Assembly: GCF_000381905.1 (NCBI RefSeq)
Contig: NZ_KB907249.1
Span: 62,001-126,000 of the forward strand
Length of the DNA: 64,000 bases
Reading direction: 5' to 3'
Origin: Paenibacillus fonticola DSM 21315
GTDB taxonomy: Bacteria; Bacillota; Bacilli; Paenibacillales; Paenibacillaceae
The translations under genes and the position numbers were made by a program. Of the stretch, positions 15,292 to 22,927 are shown piece by piece. Under the pieces are notes generated by a model that worked only from the letters and a program-made list of their open reading frames with translations, did no database searches and was not told where the DNA came from. Position 1 is the stretch's first letter. Each line of letters begins with the position of its first letter.

Positions 15292-15837
15292 ATGGAGGAT
15301 CAATGGAGAATAGCGAAACATAATCCAGAATGGAGAAATCTGTTCATTGAAACCGGATTGAAATTAAGGAAATCAATAGGAGAACTTGCAGTCCGGATAG
15401 ATCATGTTGGATCAACGTCAGTGATTGGACTAGATGCAAAACCTATTATAGATATTCAGATCTCAGTCTTGGATTTCGAGGATTTACTGGCCTATAAGGA
15501 TAAAATCGAAGATGTTGGGTTTGTACTCCGTAAAGAAAATCCAGACAAGACGAAGAGATATTTTCGAGAAATTCCGGGAACCAGAAGAACACATATTCAC
15601 GTAAGGCAACTAGGGAGTTTTTCAGAACAAATGACCTTACTTTTTAGAGATTATTTAAGGGTGCATCCAGAAGATTGCTTGAGATATGCTGAAGAAAAAC
15701 ATCGATTGATGAAATTGTTTAAAAATGAACGACTTAAATATGTTGAAGGTAAAGGTCCGATCGTATGGTTTATATTACAAAAGGCTCATATATGGTCACA
15801 GGAAGTAGGTTGGAAACCAGGAGAGTCAGATTTGTAA
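15292..15837 (+). CDS. GrpB family protein
   Basis: This 181-residue protein of the GrpB/UPF0157 family has a nucleotidyltransferase-like fold of uncertain activity, sometimes fused to dephospho-CoA kinase. Family motifs are plain: IRIDHVGSTSVIGLDAKPIID (about residues 38-58, first residue V in this copy) and the later IPGTRRTHIHV. The start ATG follows GAAGGAG. It lies 44 bases ahead of the metallo-beta-lactamase fold gene and on the same strand, so the two may be co-transcribed. No further functional inference is safe. Confidence 0.85.
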   Translation: MEDQWRIAKHNPEWRNLFIETGLKLRKSIGELAVRIDHVGSTSVIGLDAKPIIDIQISVLDFEDLLAYKDKIEDVGFVLRKENPDKTKRYFREIPGTRRTHIHVRQLGSFSEQMTLLFRDYLRVHPEDCLRYAEEKHRLMKLFKNERLKYVEGKGPIVWFILQKAHIWSQEVGWKPGESDL

Positions 15838-15881
15838 AAATGTCGAAGATTAAGAACAAAAGAAAAAGAGGAGGAAACATA

Positions 15882-16661
15882 TTGAGTTTTGATGAGTGGT
15901 TCACAATTGAAGAGATAGACCCAATGACTTTTTCTATTAGTGAATATGGCCATTGGGAGAAGGTGCATTCATATCTCGTTATTGGAGATAAATATGCTGC
16001 GTTAATAGATACAGGAATTGGAATAGGAAATATCAGAAATGTTGTTGATCAATTAATTTTTTTGCCTATTAAGGTAATAACAACACATGTTCATTGGGAT
16101 CATATTGGGGGCCATGGGCAGTTTAATGAAATATACGTGCATGAATTAGAGAATGATTGGTTAAAGAACGGGATACCAGGACTTCCTATTGAGGTTATAC
16201 GCCATGATGTTAGCAGAGATATTTCGAAACCGTTACCAGTTGATTTTAGAATAGAAGATTATGAGCCATTCAGGTGTGAACCCACTTCCATACTATTGGA
16301 CAATGAAACGATAGATTTAGGAAACAGAACTTTAACTTGCTTACATACGCCTGGGCATTCACCAGGGCATATATGTATTTATGAAGAAGAGCGCGGCTAT
16401 TTATATACTGGAGACTTAATCTACAAGGGCACTTTGTTTGCATTTTATCCAACGACAGATCCATTGTTGTTTGTCAAATCCGTAGAGAAGATAAGTCAAA
16501 TCGAACATGTAACAAGAATACTGCCAGGACATAATGAATTAGACTTGAATAAGGATTTTATTGTTGAATTAAATAAATCCTGCCAAGAGTTGTTAAATAA
16601 AGGACTGGCTAGACATGGAACCGGAATACATGATTACAAAGATGTAAAGATCTATTTTTAG
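15882..16661 (+). CDS. MBL-fold metallo-hydrolase
   Basis: This 259-residue metallo-beta-lactamase-fold hydrolase has the two-metal site visible in order: THVHWDH (H-x-H-x-D-H), HTPGHSPGH, the bridging Asp in YTGDLIYKG and LPGHNE near the C-terminus. The start is a TTG after GAGGAGGAAACATA; longer frames upstream run through the GrpB gene and lack a site. The fold covers glyoxalase II, lactonases, phosphodiesterases and others. Nothing in the sequence picks one, although the single-domain size is glyoxalase-II-like. No signal peptide, so cytoplasmic. Confidence 0.85.
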   Translation: MSFDEWFTIEEIDPMTFSISEYGHWEKVHSYLVIGDKYAALIDTGIGIGNIRNVVDQLIFLPIKVITTHVHWDHIGGHGQFNEIYVHELENDWLKNGIPGLPIEVIRHDVSRDISKPLPVDFRIEDYEPFRCEPTSILLDNETIDLGNRTLTCLHTPGHSPGHICIYEEERGYLYTGDLIYKGTLFAFYPTTDPLLFVKSVEKISQIEHVTRILPGHNELDLNKDFIVELNKSCQELLNKGLARHGTGIHDYKDVKIYF

Positions 16662-16685
16662 TAGTTCGAAGAGGACAGTAGCATC

Positions 16686-16788
16686 ACTTAACCTTGCATC
16701 TACGCTGTGGGGTATTCATTCCCCTATGTAATATTGAATCTAATGATATCGTAGGTCTACATCCTTTTCGAATGCAAGAACGTTAGGT
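16686..16788 (+). repeat. attC-like imperfect palindrome A4 (best match)
   Basis: Left core ACTTAAC (16686-16692) matches RYYYAAC exactly and right core GTTAGGT (16782-16788) matches GTTRRRY exactly. Arms CTTGCAT (16693-16699) and ATGCAAG (16772-16778) pair perfectly, and CTACG (16701-16705) pairs with CGTAG (16750-16754). An inner GGGG/CCCC hairpin carries GTATTCAT. The methyltransferase gene begins 35 bases after the right core. Confidence 0.6.
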
Positions 16789-16823
16789 GGAATTCAGACT
16801 AAATACATTTTAGGGGGAATAGC

Positions 16824-17606
16824 ATGGACGTTAATAAATACAAAGAAACAGCTCATTTGTATGATTTGGACAATCGAGGCATTGTGAAAGATGATATTCC
16901 TTTCTATTTAAATTATGCTCATCAGTACGGTAGAGAAATTCTTGAAATAGCCTGTGGAACTGGAAGGATATGTTTAGCTCTTGCTCGATCTGGACTTCAT
17001 GTTACTGGATATGATTTATCCGAGGACATGATCGAAATATTGAAAGCAAAGCTAAAAAATGAGGATGTTGAAACTCAAGACAGGGCTGATATCTTTGTAG
17101 CTGACATGACGGAGTACTTCTCGGATAAGCAGTTTTCATTAATAATTGTTCCTTTTCGGGCTTTTCAATTACTAACCGAAGACAATCAACAGAGAAAATT
17201 TCTGGAGCTAGTTCGAAAGCAATTGTCTGACGATGGTGTTTTTATTATTAATACATACCGACCTTATGGCATATTGGATGAATCCTGGGTTCAGGATGAG
17301 AAGGAGGACTGGATTATTTTCGATTCTAAAACAAAAAGGAATGTAAGAAGAACTCATATTCGAAGAAGTATTGATTTAAAGAAACAGATAACGTATCCAG
17401 AACTCATATATTATATAGAGGAATCAGATGGATCGGTTATAAAGCATGTTGAGAATTTAGCCATGAAGTATTATTACGAAGAACAACTGAGGGAACTACT
17501 TATATCAAGTGGATTTACTATCAAAGAACAATATGGGTATTATGATTATCGCCCAATCGAAAACGGCCCCGAATTAATTTTTGTATGTAATCCAAAGAAG
17601 GGTTGA
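16824..17606 (+). CDS. Class I SAM-dependent methyltransferase
   Basis: This is a 260-residue methyltransferase. Motif I EILEIACGTGRICLALARS (residues about 38-56) binds S-adenosylmethionine, followed by the acidic YDLSEDM and FVADMTEYF. The substrate is not evident; relatives are ubiE-like or small-molecule methyltransferases. GGGGGAAT precedes the ATG. The gene fits snugly between an attC-like element upstream and another left half-element that begins right after its stop codon, so it looks like a one-gene cassette. AT-rich. Confidence 0.85.
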   Translation: MDVNKYKETAHLYDLDNRGIVKDDIPFYLNYAHQYGREILEIACGTGRICLALARSGLHVTGYDLSEDMIEILKAKLKNEDVETQDRADIFVADMTEYFSDKQFSLIIVPFRAFQLLTEDNQQRKFLELVRKQLSDDGVFIINTYRPYGILDESWVQDEKEDWIIFDSKTKRNVRRTHIRRSIDLKKQITYPELIYYIEESDGSVIKHVENLAMKYYYEEQLRELLISSGFTIKEQYGYYDYRPIENGPELIFVCNPKKG

Positions 17607-17670
17607 ACTTCAACTACACCGCATTCACGTTGGAACTAGCATCCCTCGGTCCACAGGAGCATTTCCGAGG
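17607..17670 (+). repeat. Left half of an attC-like palindrome (A5)
   Basis: CTTCAAC, then ACACCGCATTCACG, follows directly on the methyltransferase stop and resembles the left arms of A2 and A3. A perfect CCTCGG (17644-17649) / CCGAGG (17665-17670) hairpin follows. No right arm is seen before the core genes resume. Confidence 0.4.
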
Positions 17671-17745
17671 AAGCATTTTCAGCGGACAACCCCGCATCGG
17701 CTGTAGAATATTCATTAACAGATAAGATATGGCTTTTCAAGACTG

Positions 17746-17784
17746 ACTCCCGTTTGTGCTGCGACACAACGGGAGTTTGTCAGT
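17746..17784. terminator. Hairpin terminator at the end of accessory block A
   Basis: ACTCCCG (17746-17752) pairs with CGGGAGT (17770-17776), extended by TTGTG/CACAA, then TTTGT. It separates the plus-strand block from the minus-strand CobW gene. Confidence 0.6.
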
Positions 17785-17883
17785 AGTCAGTGAGAGAATC
17801 ACATTTTTTTGTAGTTAGCAAAAGATAGAGCTGTTCATTCAAGACGAAAGCCCGTAACCTGGGGACATGCGCTATTTGTCCAG

Positions 17884-18885
17884 TTACTGTAACACGCCGG
17901 TCTGCCATTGTTCCAGCAATGCATTTTCATCAAGTTCGTATCCGATGATGACGATATAATAAGATCCTATGTATTCCGCACGTTCCATGCGAATCTGCTT
18001 GCCGGAAAATTGAATCAGCGATGCGCAGGAGGAGTCCTCCGAGGGGATATATCCTTTTGCGCGCAGCACCCGTCTGTCCTTAGTTTTTAAGAACTTTTCT
18101 ATCTTCTTCAACGATAGCTGGTCCTGCCTGTTTATAGGAATGTAAATACTTTGAATACGCGAAAACGAAGCGCGGTCTTGTACGCCGAGGGAGGCGGAGG
18201 CATCGTCATGATGATGGTGCTGCCGGACGACTTTAAACGGGCTGGGTGCTTGGGTTTGAAGATTTAAAGGCTCAAGTCCATGAACCACGGATTCGGGATT
18301 GAATTGTCCAAACGCAGTGTTAAAGACGACAGCCTGTTCGTTATGTTTCTTTATCAAGCGGTGAACTTTGGACAGATGCGGATCGGGCACGAGATCCTGT
18401 TTATTGACCAGAATTACATCGGCGACAGCCAGCTGCCGGCGAAGCGTGTGAACGAGCTGCTTGTCAGACGAGAATATGCTGTTGTATTCCAGCGCATTTT
18501 CCGCATCGACAACGGTGATGATCTTATGCAGAGCAACCTTGTCTAGCAGCTCAGGTTCAGCCATGGCATCGACGACTTCTTCAGGATTTGCTACTCCGGT
18601 AAGCTCCACCAGGATGACATCAGGAGCCAGAGTCAGCAAGCTTGTGATCGAACCGGAGATTTCGCTTTTTTTACTGCAGCAGATGCAGCCGTCAAACAGC
18701 TTTTCCAGCGGAAGTCCCTCTACGGCTTCTGTCAGAATAAGACCATCTACATCCGCTTTACCTAATTCATTCATGAGAATCGCGGGCCTGATCTTCTGGC
18801 CATGCAGCGCTTTGATGAGTTCAAGGAGCAGGGTGGTTTTGCCGCTGCCCAGAAAACCGCTGATGATAATAACGGGAGTTTTCAT
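17884..18885 (-). CDS. CobW/COG0523 family GTP-dependent metal chaperone
   Basis: This is a 333-residue G3E-family GTPase. The N-terminal P-loop GFLGSGKTT (residues 10-18), the metal-binding CICC motif within FDGCICCSKKS, Walker B-like VILVELTGV and the guanine-specificity NKQD are all present. A histidine cluster (VVRQHHHHDD) lies before the CobW C-terminal domain. Such proteins hand zinc or another metal to client enzymes and are induced under zinc starvation (YciC/ZagA type). It is last in a three-gene minus-strand operon with ycgR and ycgQ, whose promoter carries a Zur box. A GAGGAGAGG site precedes the ATG. The client protein is unknown. Confidence 0.88.
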   Translation of the reverse strand: MKTPVIIISGFLGSGKTTLLLELIKALHGQKIRPAILMNELGKADVDGLILTEAVEGLPLEKLFDGCICCSKKSEISGSITSLLTLAPDVILVELTGVANPEEVVDAMAEPELLDKVALHKIITVVDAENALEYNSIFSSDKQLVHTLRRQLAVADVILVNKQDLVPDPHLSKVHRLIKKHNEQAVVFNTAFGQFNPESVVHGLEPLNLQTQAPSPFKVVRQHHHHDDASASLGVQDRASFSRIQSIYIPINRQDQLSLKKIEKFLKTKDRRVLRAKGYIPSEDSSCASLIQFSGKQIRMERAEYIGSYYIVIIGYELDENALLEQWQTGVLQ

Positions 18886-18912
18886 AGGAACCTCTCCTCA
18901 CTGGCGTTTTTA

Positions 18913-19896
18913 TTATGGAATACTAACGTTTAGAAAATCAAAATTAGGATAAATATACGGGGGATCCGGTACATTAATCATGCTCGATTCGGCAACATCA
19001 ATTTTGATAATGGTGTTTCCGTTATACTCGGTTTCGCCAATCGTGCCTTTCACCTTCACCCAGGTGTCGTCCTTCAGCTCTGAAGCGCCAACAAATTCGG
19101 CTAATACCCCGTAAGGGGTGGCATCGGCCGTACAGCACTGGACGGCAATTCTTCCAATGACCAGCTGATCGTCTGCCAGATCGGGTTCACGATAAACGAA
19201 GCCGGAAATTTCAATGCTTTTGCCGATGAAATGCTCCTTGAAAGTAACGATGCTTGAGAGAATTTCCATATAGATTTCAGGCTTAACCTCAATCATTGGC
19301 AGCTTGTAGATCCGCTTGGCCAGCTCAGCCAGATCGCGGTCAAAATCGTTATCCGCATAAAACAACTGGTCGAGCGATTCAGCGGAGGTGCTTGAATCCG
19401 TCTCCCCTGTCTCCTCCGTATCATTGGAAGAAGGGGGAGCCCACTGAGCGTCTGAGGGATCAAATGCGGCCTCATTTTGTTGCGGCTGGAACCCTAGAGC
19501 TGCATAGGGGGAAGCAGACGAGCTTAATATAATGCCTTTTTTACTGGCAAAAGAGCCTCCAAGTACAGTATCGGGAAGAAAAAAACCCAACAATAACGGA
19601 AGAGCGATCACCCCATAAAGAAAGCTGGCCTTAGGCCATGAGTTTGACGGCGAGCTGCCGCAGCAGTCGCATTCGATGATAGCTCCTTTATAGCTTCTGT
19701 AGGCAATAAAGCCTTGGATGACAGCTAGCGCGTAAACGACCAGAGCCGATAATTTTACCAGCGGCATAATACGTTCTCCAATATACAGCTGCAGGCTGCC
19801 TGTTTCGACCAAATAGGCGATATAAACGGATAGGGCCAATAAAATAATCGTCCTAATGATATAGTGAAGCAGTGTTATCAACTTTTCATTTTTCAT
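18913..19896 (-). CDS. ycgQ: YcgQ (TIGR03943 family) membrane protein
   Basis: This 327-residue protein has membrane helices near residues 10-30, 42-62 and 92-110, and a cytoplasmic or external C-terminal half (ETGETDSSTSAES linker, then the conserved EHFIGKSIEISGFVYRE, VQCCTADATPYG and TWVKVKGTIG). This matches YcgQ, the partner of the YcgR permease. In Bacillus the ycgRQ pair is Zur-regulated and linked to metal handling, with the transported species unproven. A short cysteine motif (ECDCCGSS) follows helix 2 and could bind metal. It lies 21 bases after ycgR and 27 bases before the CobW gene, in one operon. Confidence 0.85.
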   Translation of the reverse strand: MKNEKLITLLHYIIRTIILLALSVYIAYLVETGSLQLYIGERIMPLVKLSALVVYALAVIQGFIAYRSYKGAIIECDCCGSSPSNSWPKASFLYGVIALPLLLGFFLPDTVLGGSFASKKGIILSSSASPYAALGFQPQQNEAAFDPSDAQWAPPSSNDTEETGETDSSTSAESLDQLFYADNDFDRDLAELAKRIYKLPMIEVKPEIYMEILSSIVTFKEHFIGKSIEISGFVYREPDLADDQLVIGRIAVQCCTADATPYGVLAEFVGASELKDDTWVKVKGTIGETEYNGNTIIKIDVAESSMINVPDPPYIYPNFDFLNVSIP

Positions 19897-19917
19897 GGGA
19901 TACCCACCTATGCCATA

Positions 19918-20841
19918 TTATCTGAACCATAATTGATCCATCCCTATGCTTAAGCCAAGCACGGTCAGCAGAATTAATGCCCCTAACGTCACGACATATT
20001 TTGTCTTGAATACCGATAACAGCATGAGCGTTCCTTTCAAGTCCAGCATCGGGCCCAGCACAAGGAATGTGATGAGAGACCCTATTGAGAAAGTGTTGAC
20101 GAAAGAGGAAGCCACAAAAGCATCCGATGTGGAGCATATCGACAGCAGATAAGCAAAGCCGGACATCAGCAGGTGAGACGAAATGGGACCTTGACCGTAC
20201 GCGGTCAATTGGCCCGTGTTGACTGTAGTATGTATCATTGCTGTTATAAAGGCCCCAATCGTAAGGTACTTACTCATTTCAAAAAATTCATTAGACATAT
20301 GCATAAAAAAAGAAGTCAACTTGCTTTTCCAGGTCGGATGCTCTATAATCTCCGATCCATCATCATAAAGGGTTCCGATGCTTATGCGGAGCGGATTGTA
20401 GCGGATAAACCGGTATATGATGAGCCCAATGATAAATGAAACGACAAGAGCCAGCCCCATTCTGGAATAAATCACTTCCGGACGATTGCGAAAAGCCGTA
20501 TACGTCGCGAAGAAAACGATGGGATTGAGAATCGGCCCGCTTAAGATGAATACCGTTGCGATATATGCGGGCATGCCTTTAGCCATTAAACGGCGAATAA
20601 CCGGAATCATACCGCATTCGCAAATCGGAAAGAGAATTCCGAAAAGACTGGCAAACAAAATGCCCAGCAGAGGATTTCGGGGAATGATCTGCGCCAATCG
20701 CTGCTCCGAAACAAACAATTGCAGCAATGATGAAGAAATGACTCCTAGTAGAATAAATGGAAGAGCTTCGAGAAAAATGCTGATAAACATCGTTTTAAAT
20801 GTAAGCAAGTCCGTTGAAAACTTCGATTGAAGCAGCGTCAT
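19918..20841 (-). CDS. ycgR: YcgR permease (DUF318/ArsP-like)
   Basis: This is a 307-residue polytopic membrane protein of the permease family that includes ArsP. Conserved family segments are EALPFILLGVISSS near the N-terminus, FPICECGMIPVIRRL with its CEC motif, GPILNPIVFFAT and, later, SICSTSDAFVASSF. Eight or so hydrophobic segments are visible. It is first gene of the ycgR-ycgQ-cobW operon. The promoter TTGTTA-17 bp-TAAAAT is overlapped by a Zur box about 50 bases upstream of the ATG, so expression should rise when zinc is low. Direction and substrate of transport are not established. Confidence 0.87.
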   Translation of the reverse strand: MTLLQSKFSTDLLTFKTMFISIFLEALPFILLGVISSSLLQLFVSEQRLAQIIPRNPLLGILFASLFGILFPICECGMIPVIRRLMAKGMPAYIATVFILSGPILNPIVFFATYTAFRNRPEVIYSRMGLALVVSFIIGLIIYRFIRYNPLRISIGTLYDDGSEIIEHPTWKSKLTSFFMHMSNEFFEMSKYLTIGAFITAMIHTTVNTGQLTAYGQGPISSHLLMSGFAYLLSICSTSDAFVASSFVNTFSIGSLITFLVLGPMLDLKGTLMLLSVFKTKYVVTLGALILLTVLGLSIGMDQLWFR

Positions 20842-20889
20842 GCCAAGAAAGCCCCTTTGATTCTAATTTATGCGTCCCTGCACATCATT

Positions 20890-20912
20890 TTAATCGTAAT
20901 AAATACAATTAA
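20890..20912 (-). promoter_or_regulatory. Zur box and promoter of ycgRQ-cobW
   Basis: TTAATCGTAAT with ATACAATTAA forms an imperfect 23-base palindrome of the Bacillus Zur type. On the minus strand it overlaps a TTGTTA-17-TAAAAT promoter. Zinc-loaded Zur would block transcription. Confidence 0.8.
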
Positions 20913-20941
20913 CAAGAAAATAGTTTTGATGGAAAATCCTG

Positions 20942-21000
20942 TTGACAAGAAAAGAGGGAAATGTCTATACTTTTTATTAAATCGTAAAAATTACGATTAA
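20942..21000 (+). promoter_or_regulatory. Distal cnt promoter P1 with Zur box
   Basis: TTGACA (20942-20947), 18-bp spacer, TATACT (20966-20971), followed at 20978-21000 by a near-perfect Zur palindrome (AATCGTAA-AAA-TTACGATT). The box covers the expected transcription start. A transcript from here would carry about 230 leader bases, including a possible 5-codon ORF at 21042 behind AAGGAG. Confidence 0.8.
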
Positions 21001-21141
21001 ACAGCATTACTTATGAATTATGCATAAAGGAGCAGAGAACAAATGAGCAAAAGTAATTGAACGAGCGTATGAGGAATATATGCCTAAAGTGAGTAATTGC
21101 AAGTGAAATATCGCAATAAGTCCTTGGTTTGGAAAAATCTG

Positions 21142-21202
21142 TTGACGATATTTTATTGCATGTATATAATTCACATTAATTAATCGTAAAAATTACGATT
21201 AA
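21142..21202 (+). promoter_or_regulatory. Proximal cnt promoter P2 with Zur box
   Basis: TTGACG (21142-21147), 17-bp spacer, TATAAT (21165-21170), then a perfect-arm Zur box at 21180-21202 with the same core as the distal one. It lies about 30 bases upstream of the cntK start. Confidence 0.85.
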
Positions 21203-21232
21203 ACTAATCTAATAGGTCCAGAGGGATGTGTG

Positions 21233-22066
21233 ATGAAACAGGAAATCGATTTTGTAAAATTCAATCCCACACAAAACATGACTATTCTTGTAAGAACAAA
21301 ACACAGGGAGGAAGAATACACGCACATTGCTTCAAAGATGATGTCCTATGATAACGTACATGCCGAACAGGTTGGCTTCATCGAAACACCAGCGAATCCT
21401 GCAGCCGCGGCACATCTTCAAATGGCGGGAGGTGAGTTTTGCGGAAATGCCTGTATGGCCTTGGCAGCCTTTATTGCTGCTGAAAGAGGAATCGCCCATA
21501 ACGACTTGTTGAGCATCGAATTGGAAGCCTCGGGTACGAATTGGCTGATTGCTTGCCAGGTGAAAAAAGTAAGTGAGCAATATGTTTGCCGTGTCTCCAT
21601 GCCCGCTCCCCAGAAGATTGAACAAAAGTCAGTAAAGTACGAAGGTGAGGATTTGGAAATGGCCATCGTGAGATACCCTGATTTTGTTCATATTGTGATC
21701 GAGGTGGAGCGGTTCAATAAACAAGTAAGGGACAAAGCCCAAGGATTAGCCAAGCTGCTCGGAACCATGCTAGGTAGCAGCTTGATCGGTGTGCTGCTTT
21801 ATAATCCGGCTTTGAATGAAATGGCTCCGCTCATCTATGTTCCTCCATTAGATAGCCTGATTTGGGAAAGGGGCTGCGGATCAGGCACAGCTTCACTTGG
21901 AGCTTACATGTCTTGGAGTAGAAAGACGGCCATATCCGCTCAAATTAAGCAGCCTGGGGGATGGATTCATGTAACTGCGGATTGCAGCAAAGATGAGATT
22001 ACCGAGTTGAAAATTGAAGGCACCGTAGAGATTGTAGCTCAGGGAAGGGCATATATAAACGTGTGA
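21233..22066 (+). CDS. cntK: Histidine racemase CntK of the opine metallophore pathway
   Basis: This 277-residue protein has a diaminopimelate-epimerase-like fold. In the cnt pathway it converts L-histidine to D-histidine, the first building block of staphylopine-type metallophores. The two catalytic cysteines are in place at Cys70 (GGEFCGNAC) and Cys215 (ERGCGSGTAS), at spacing that fits known CntK. The ATG at 21233 follows GAGGGATG; an adjacent GTG one codon upstream is less likely. It is the first gene of a nine-gene operon cntKLMABCDFE and is controlled by two Zur boxes. Context makes a dapF role unlikely. Confidence 0.9.
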   Translation: MKQEIDFVKFNPTQNMTILVRTKHREEEYTHIASKMMSYDNVHAEQVGFIETPANPAAAAHLQMAGGEFCGNACMALAAFIAAERGIAHNDLLSIELEASGTNWLIACQVKKVSEQYVCRVSMPAPQKIEQKSVKYEGEDLEMAIVRYPDFVHIVIEVERFNKQVRDKAQGLAKLLGTMLGSSLIGVLLYNPALNEMAPLIYVPPLDSLIWERGCGSGTASLGAYMSWSRKTAISAQIKQPGGWIHVTADCSKDEITELKIEGTVEIVAQGRAYINV

Positions 22067-22090
22067 TTTCACGAAGGAGGTAGGGAGTCG

Positions 22091-22927
22091 ATGCATGCGT
22101 CAGCAAGGCTGCAGCAATTGCTGCAGAAATACTTGGATCGTTTTACGAACTTGGCCGAGAGATATGACGGAACCACCCAATACAGCGAGGAATTGGAGTC
22201 TGTGATCGATGATTACTCGGCATTTATTACGGATCAGAATAATCAAAAGGCTTATGAGCAGTTGGAAGAATTGACGGCAGTTAGCAGCGTAGCGTTGCTG
22301 GCAGAACGGTTAAGGGAGGTGTCGGCGCGATGCGTTGCGCTTATGGAGAAGTACCGAGCATTGAAACTGCTTAGCGGGATTGGCGAACAAACCGATTATT
22401 TCAAAAATATAGAATCCTGTATCGAGACGGAATTTGGCGGCTTTCAAATCACCGCACAATCCAAGGTACTCATGATCGGGTCAGGTTCATTTCCGATGAC
22501 GCCGCTGCTAATTGCAAAGCGGACGGAAGCTGAGGTGGTAGGAATAGATATTGATGCAGAGGCTGTCAGATTGGGAAGAAAGATTTTGGAGAGGCTGGGA
22601 GGCGGCTTGCGAATTAGGCTGGAGAAGTTGTTCATTGAACAGCTTGACATGATTAAGGACGCAACGCACATCATTTTCAGCTCGACGGTTGCCAGCAAAT
22701 ATGCATTGCTAGCGCAGCTGCATCCGCTGACCAATGATGAAGTGGTTGTCGCGATGAGATTCGGTGATCAATTAAAGTCATTGTTCAATTATCCCAGGGA
22801 ATTTGTGGACGAGCAAAAATGGCGGCTGAAGGACATCATTTTGCATCCCGATCATGTGTTTGACGTGGCCCTGTATAAAAAAGCACAGCCCGCGATGCAA
22901 GGAGGCGAACGGAATGAGCGGCTTTAA
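22091..22927 (+). CDS. cntL: Nicotianamine synthase-like aminobutyrate transferase CntL
   Basis: This 278-residue enzyme transfers the aminobutyrate part of S-adenosylmethionine onto D-histidine, giving the second intermediate of the metallophore. An N-terminal helical domain is followed by the SAM-binding Rossmann part with KVLMIGSGSFPMTPLLIA (about residues 123-140) and EVVGIDIDAEAV. This is the nicotianamine-synthase layout rather than a plain methyltransferase. A strong AAGGAGG site precedes the ATG. The 3' end overlaps cntM by 14 bases, so translation is coupled. Confidence 0.9.
   Translation: MHASARLQQLLQKYLDRFTNLAERYDGTTQYSEELESVIDDYSAFITDQNNQKAYEQLEELTAVSSVALLAERLREVSARCVALMEKYRALKLLSGIGEQTDYFKNIESCIETEFGGFQITAQSKVLMIGSGSFPMTPLLIAKRTEAEVVGIDIDAEAVRLGRKILERLGGGLRIRLEKLFIEQLDMIKDATHIIFSSTVASKYALLAQLHPLTNDEVVVAMRFGDQLKSLFNYPREFVDEQKWRLKDIILHPDHVFDVALYKKAQPAMQGGERNERL

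Noticed and set aside
12820-17670. Palindromes read as CRISPR repeats
   Set aside because: Spacing is irregular (hundreds of bases to kilobases), arms differ in sequence between copies, and no cas genes are present.
12820-17670. Palindromes read as simple terminators or insertion-sequence ends
   Set aside because: Only two copies contain T-runs. The shared GTTA right core, RYYYAAC left core and position just before gene starts are not explained by terminators, and no transposase or target duplication was seen.
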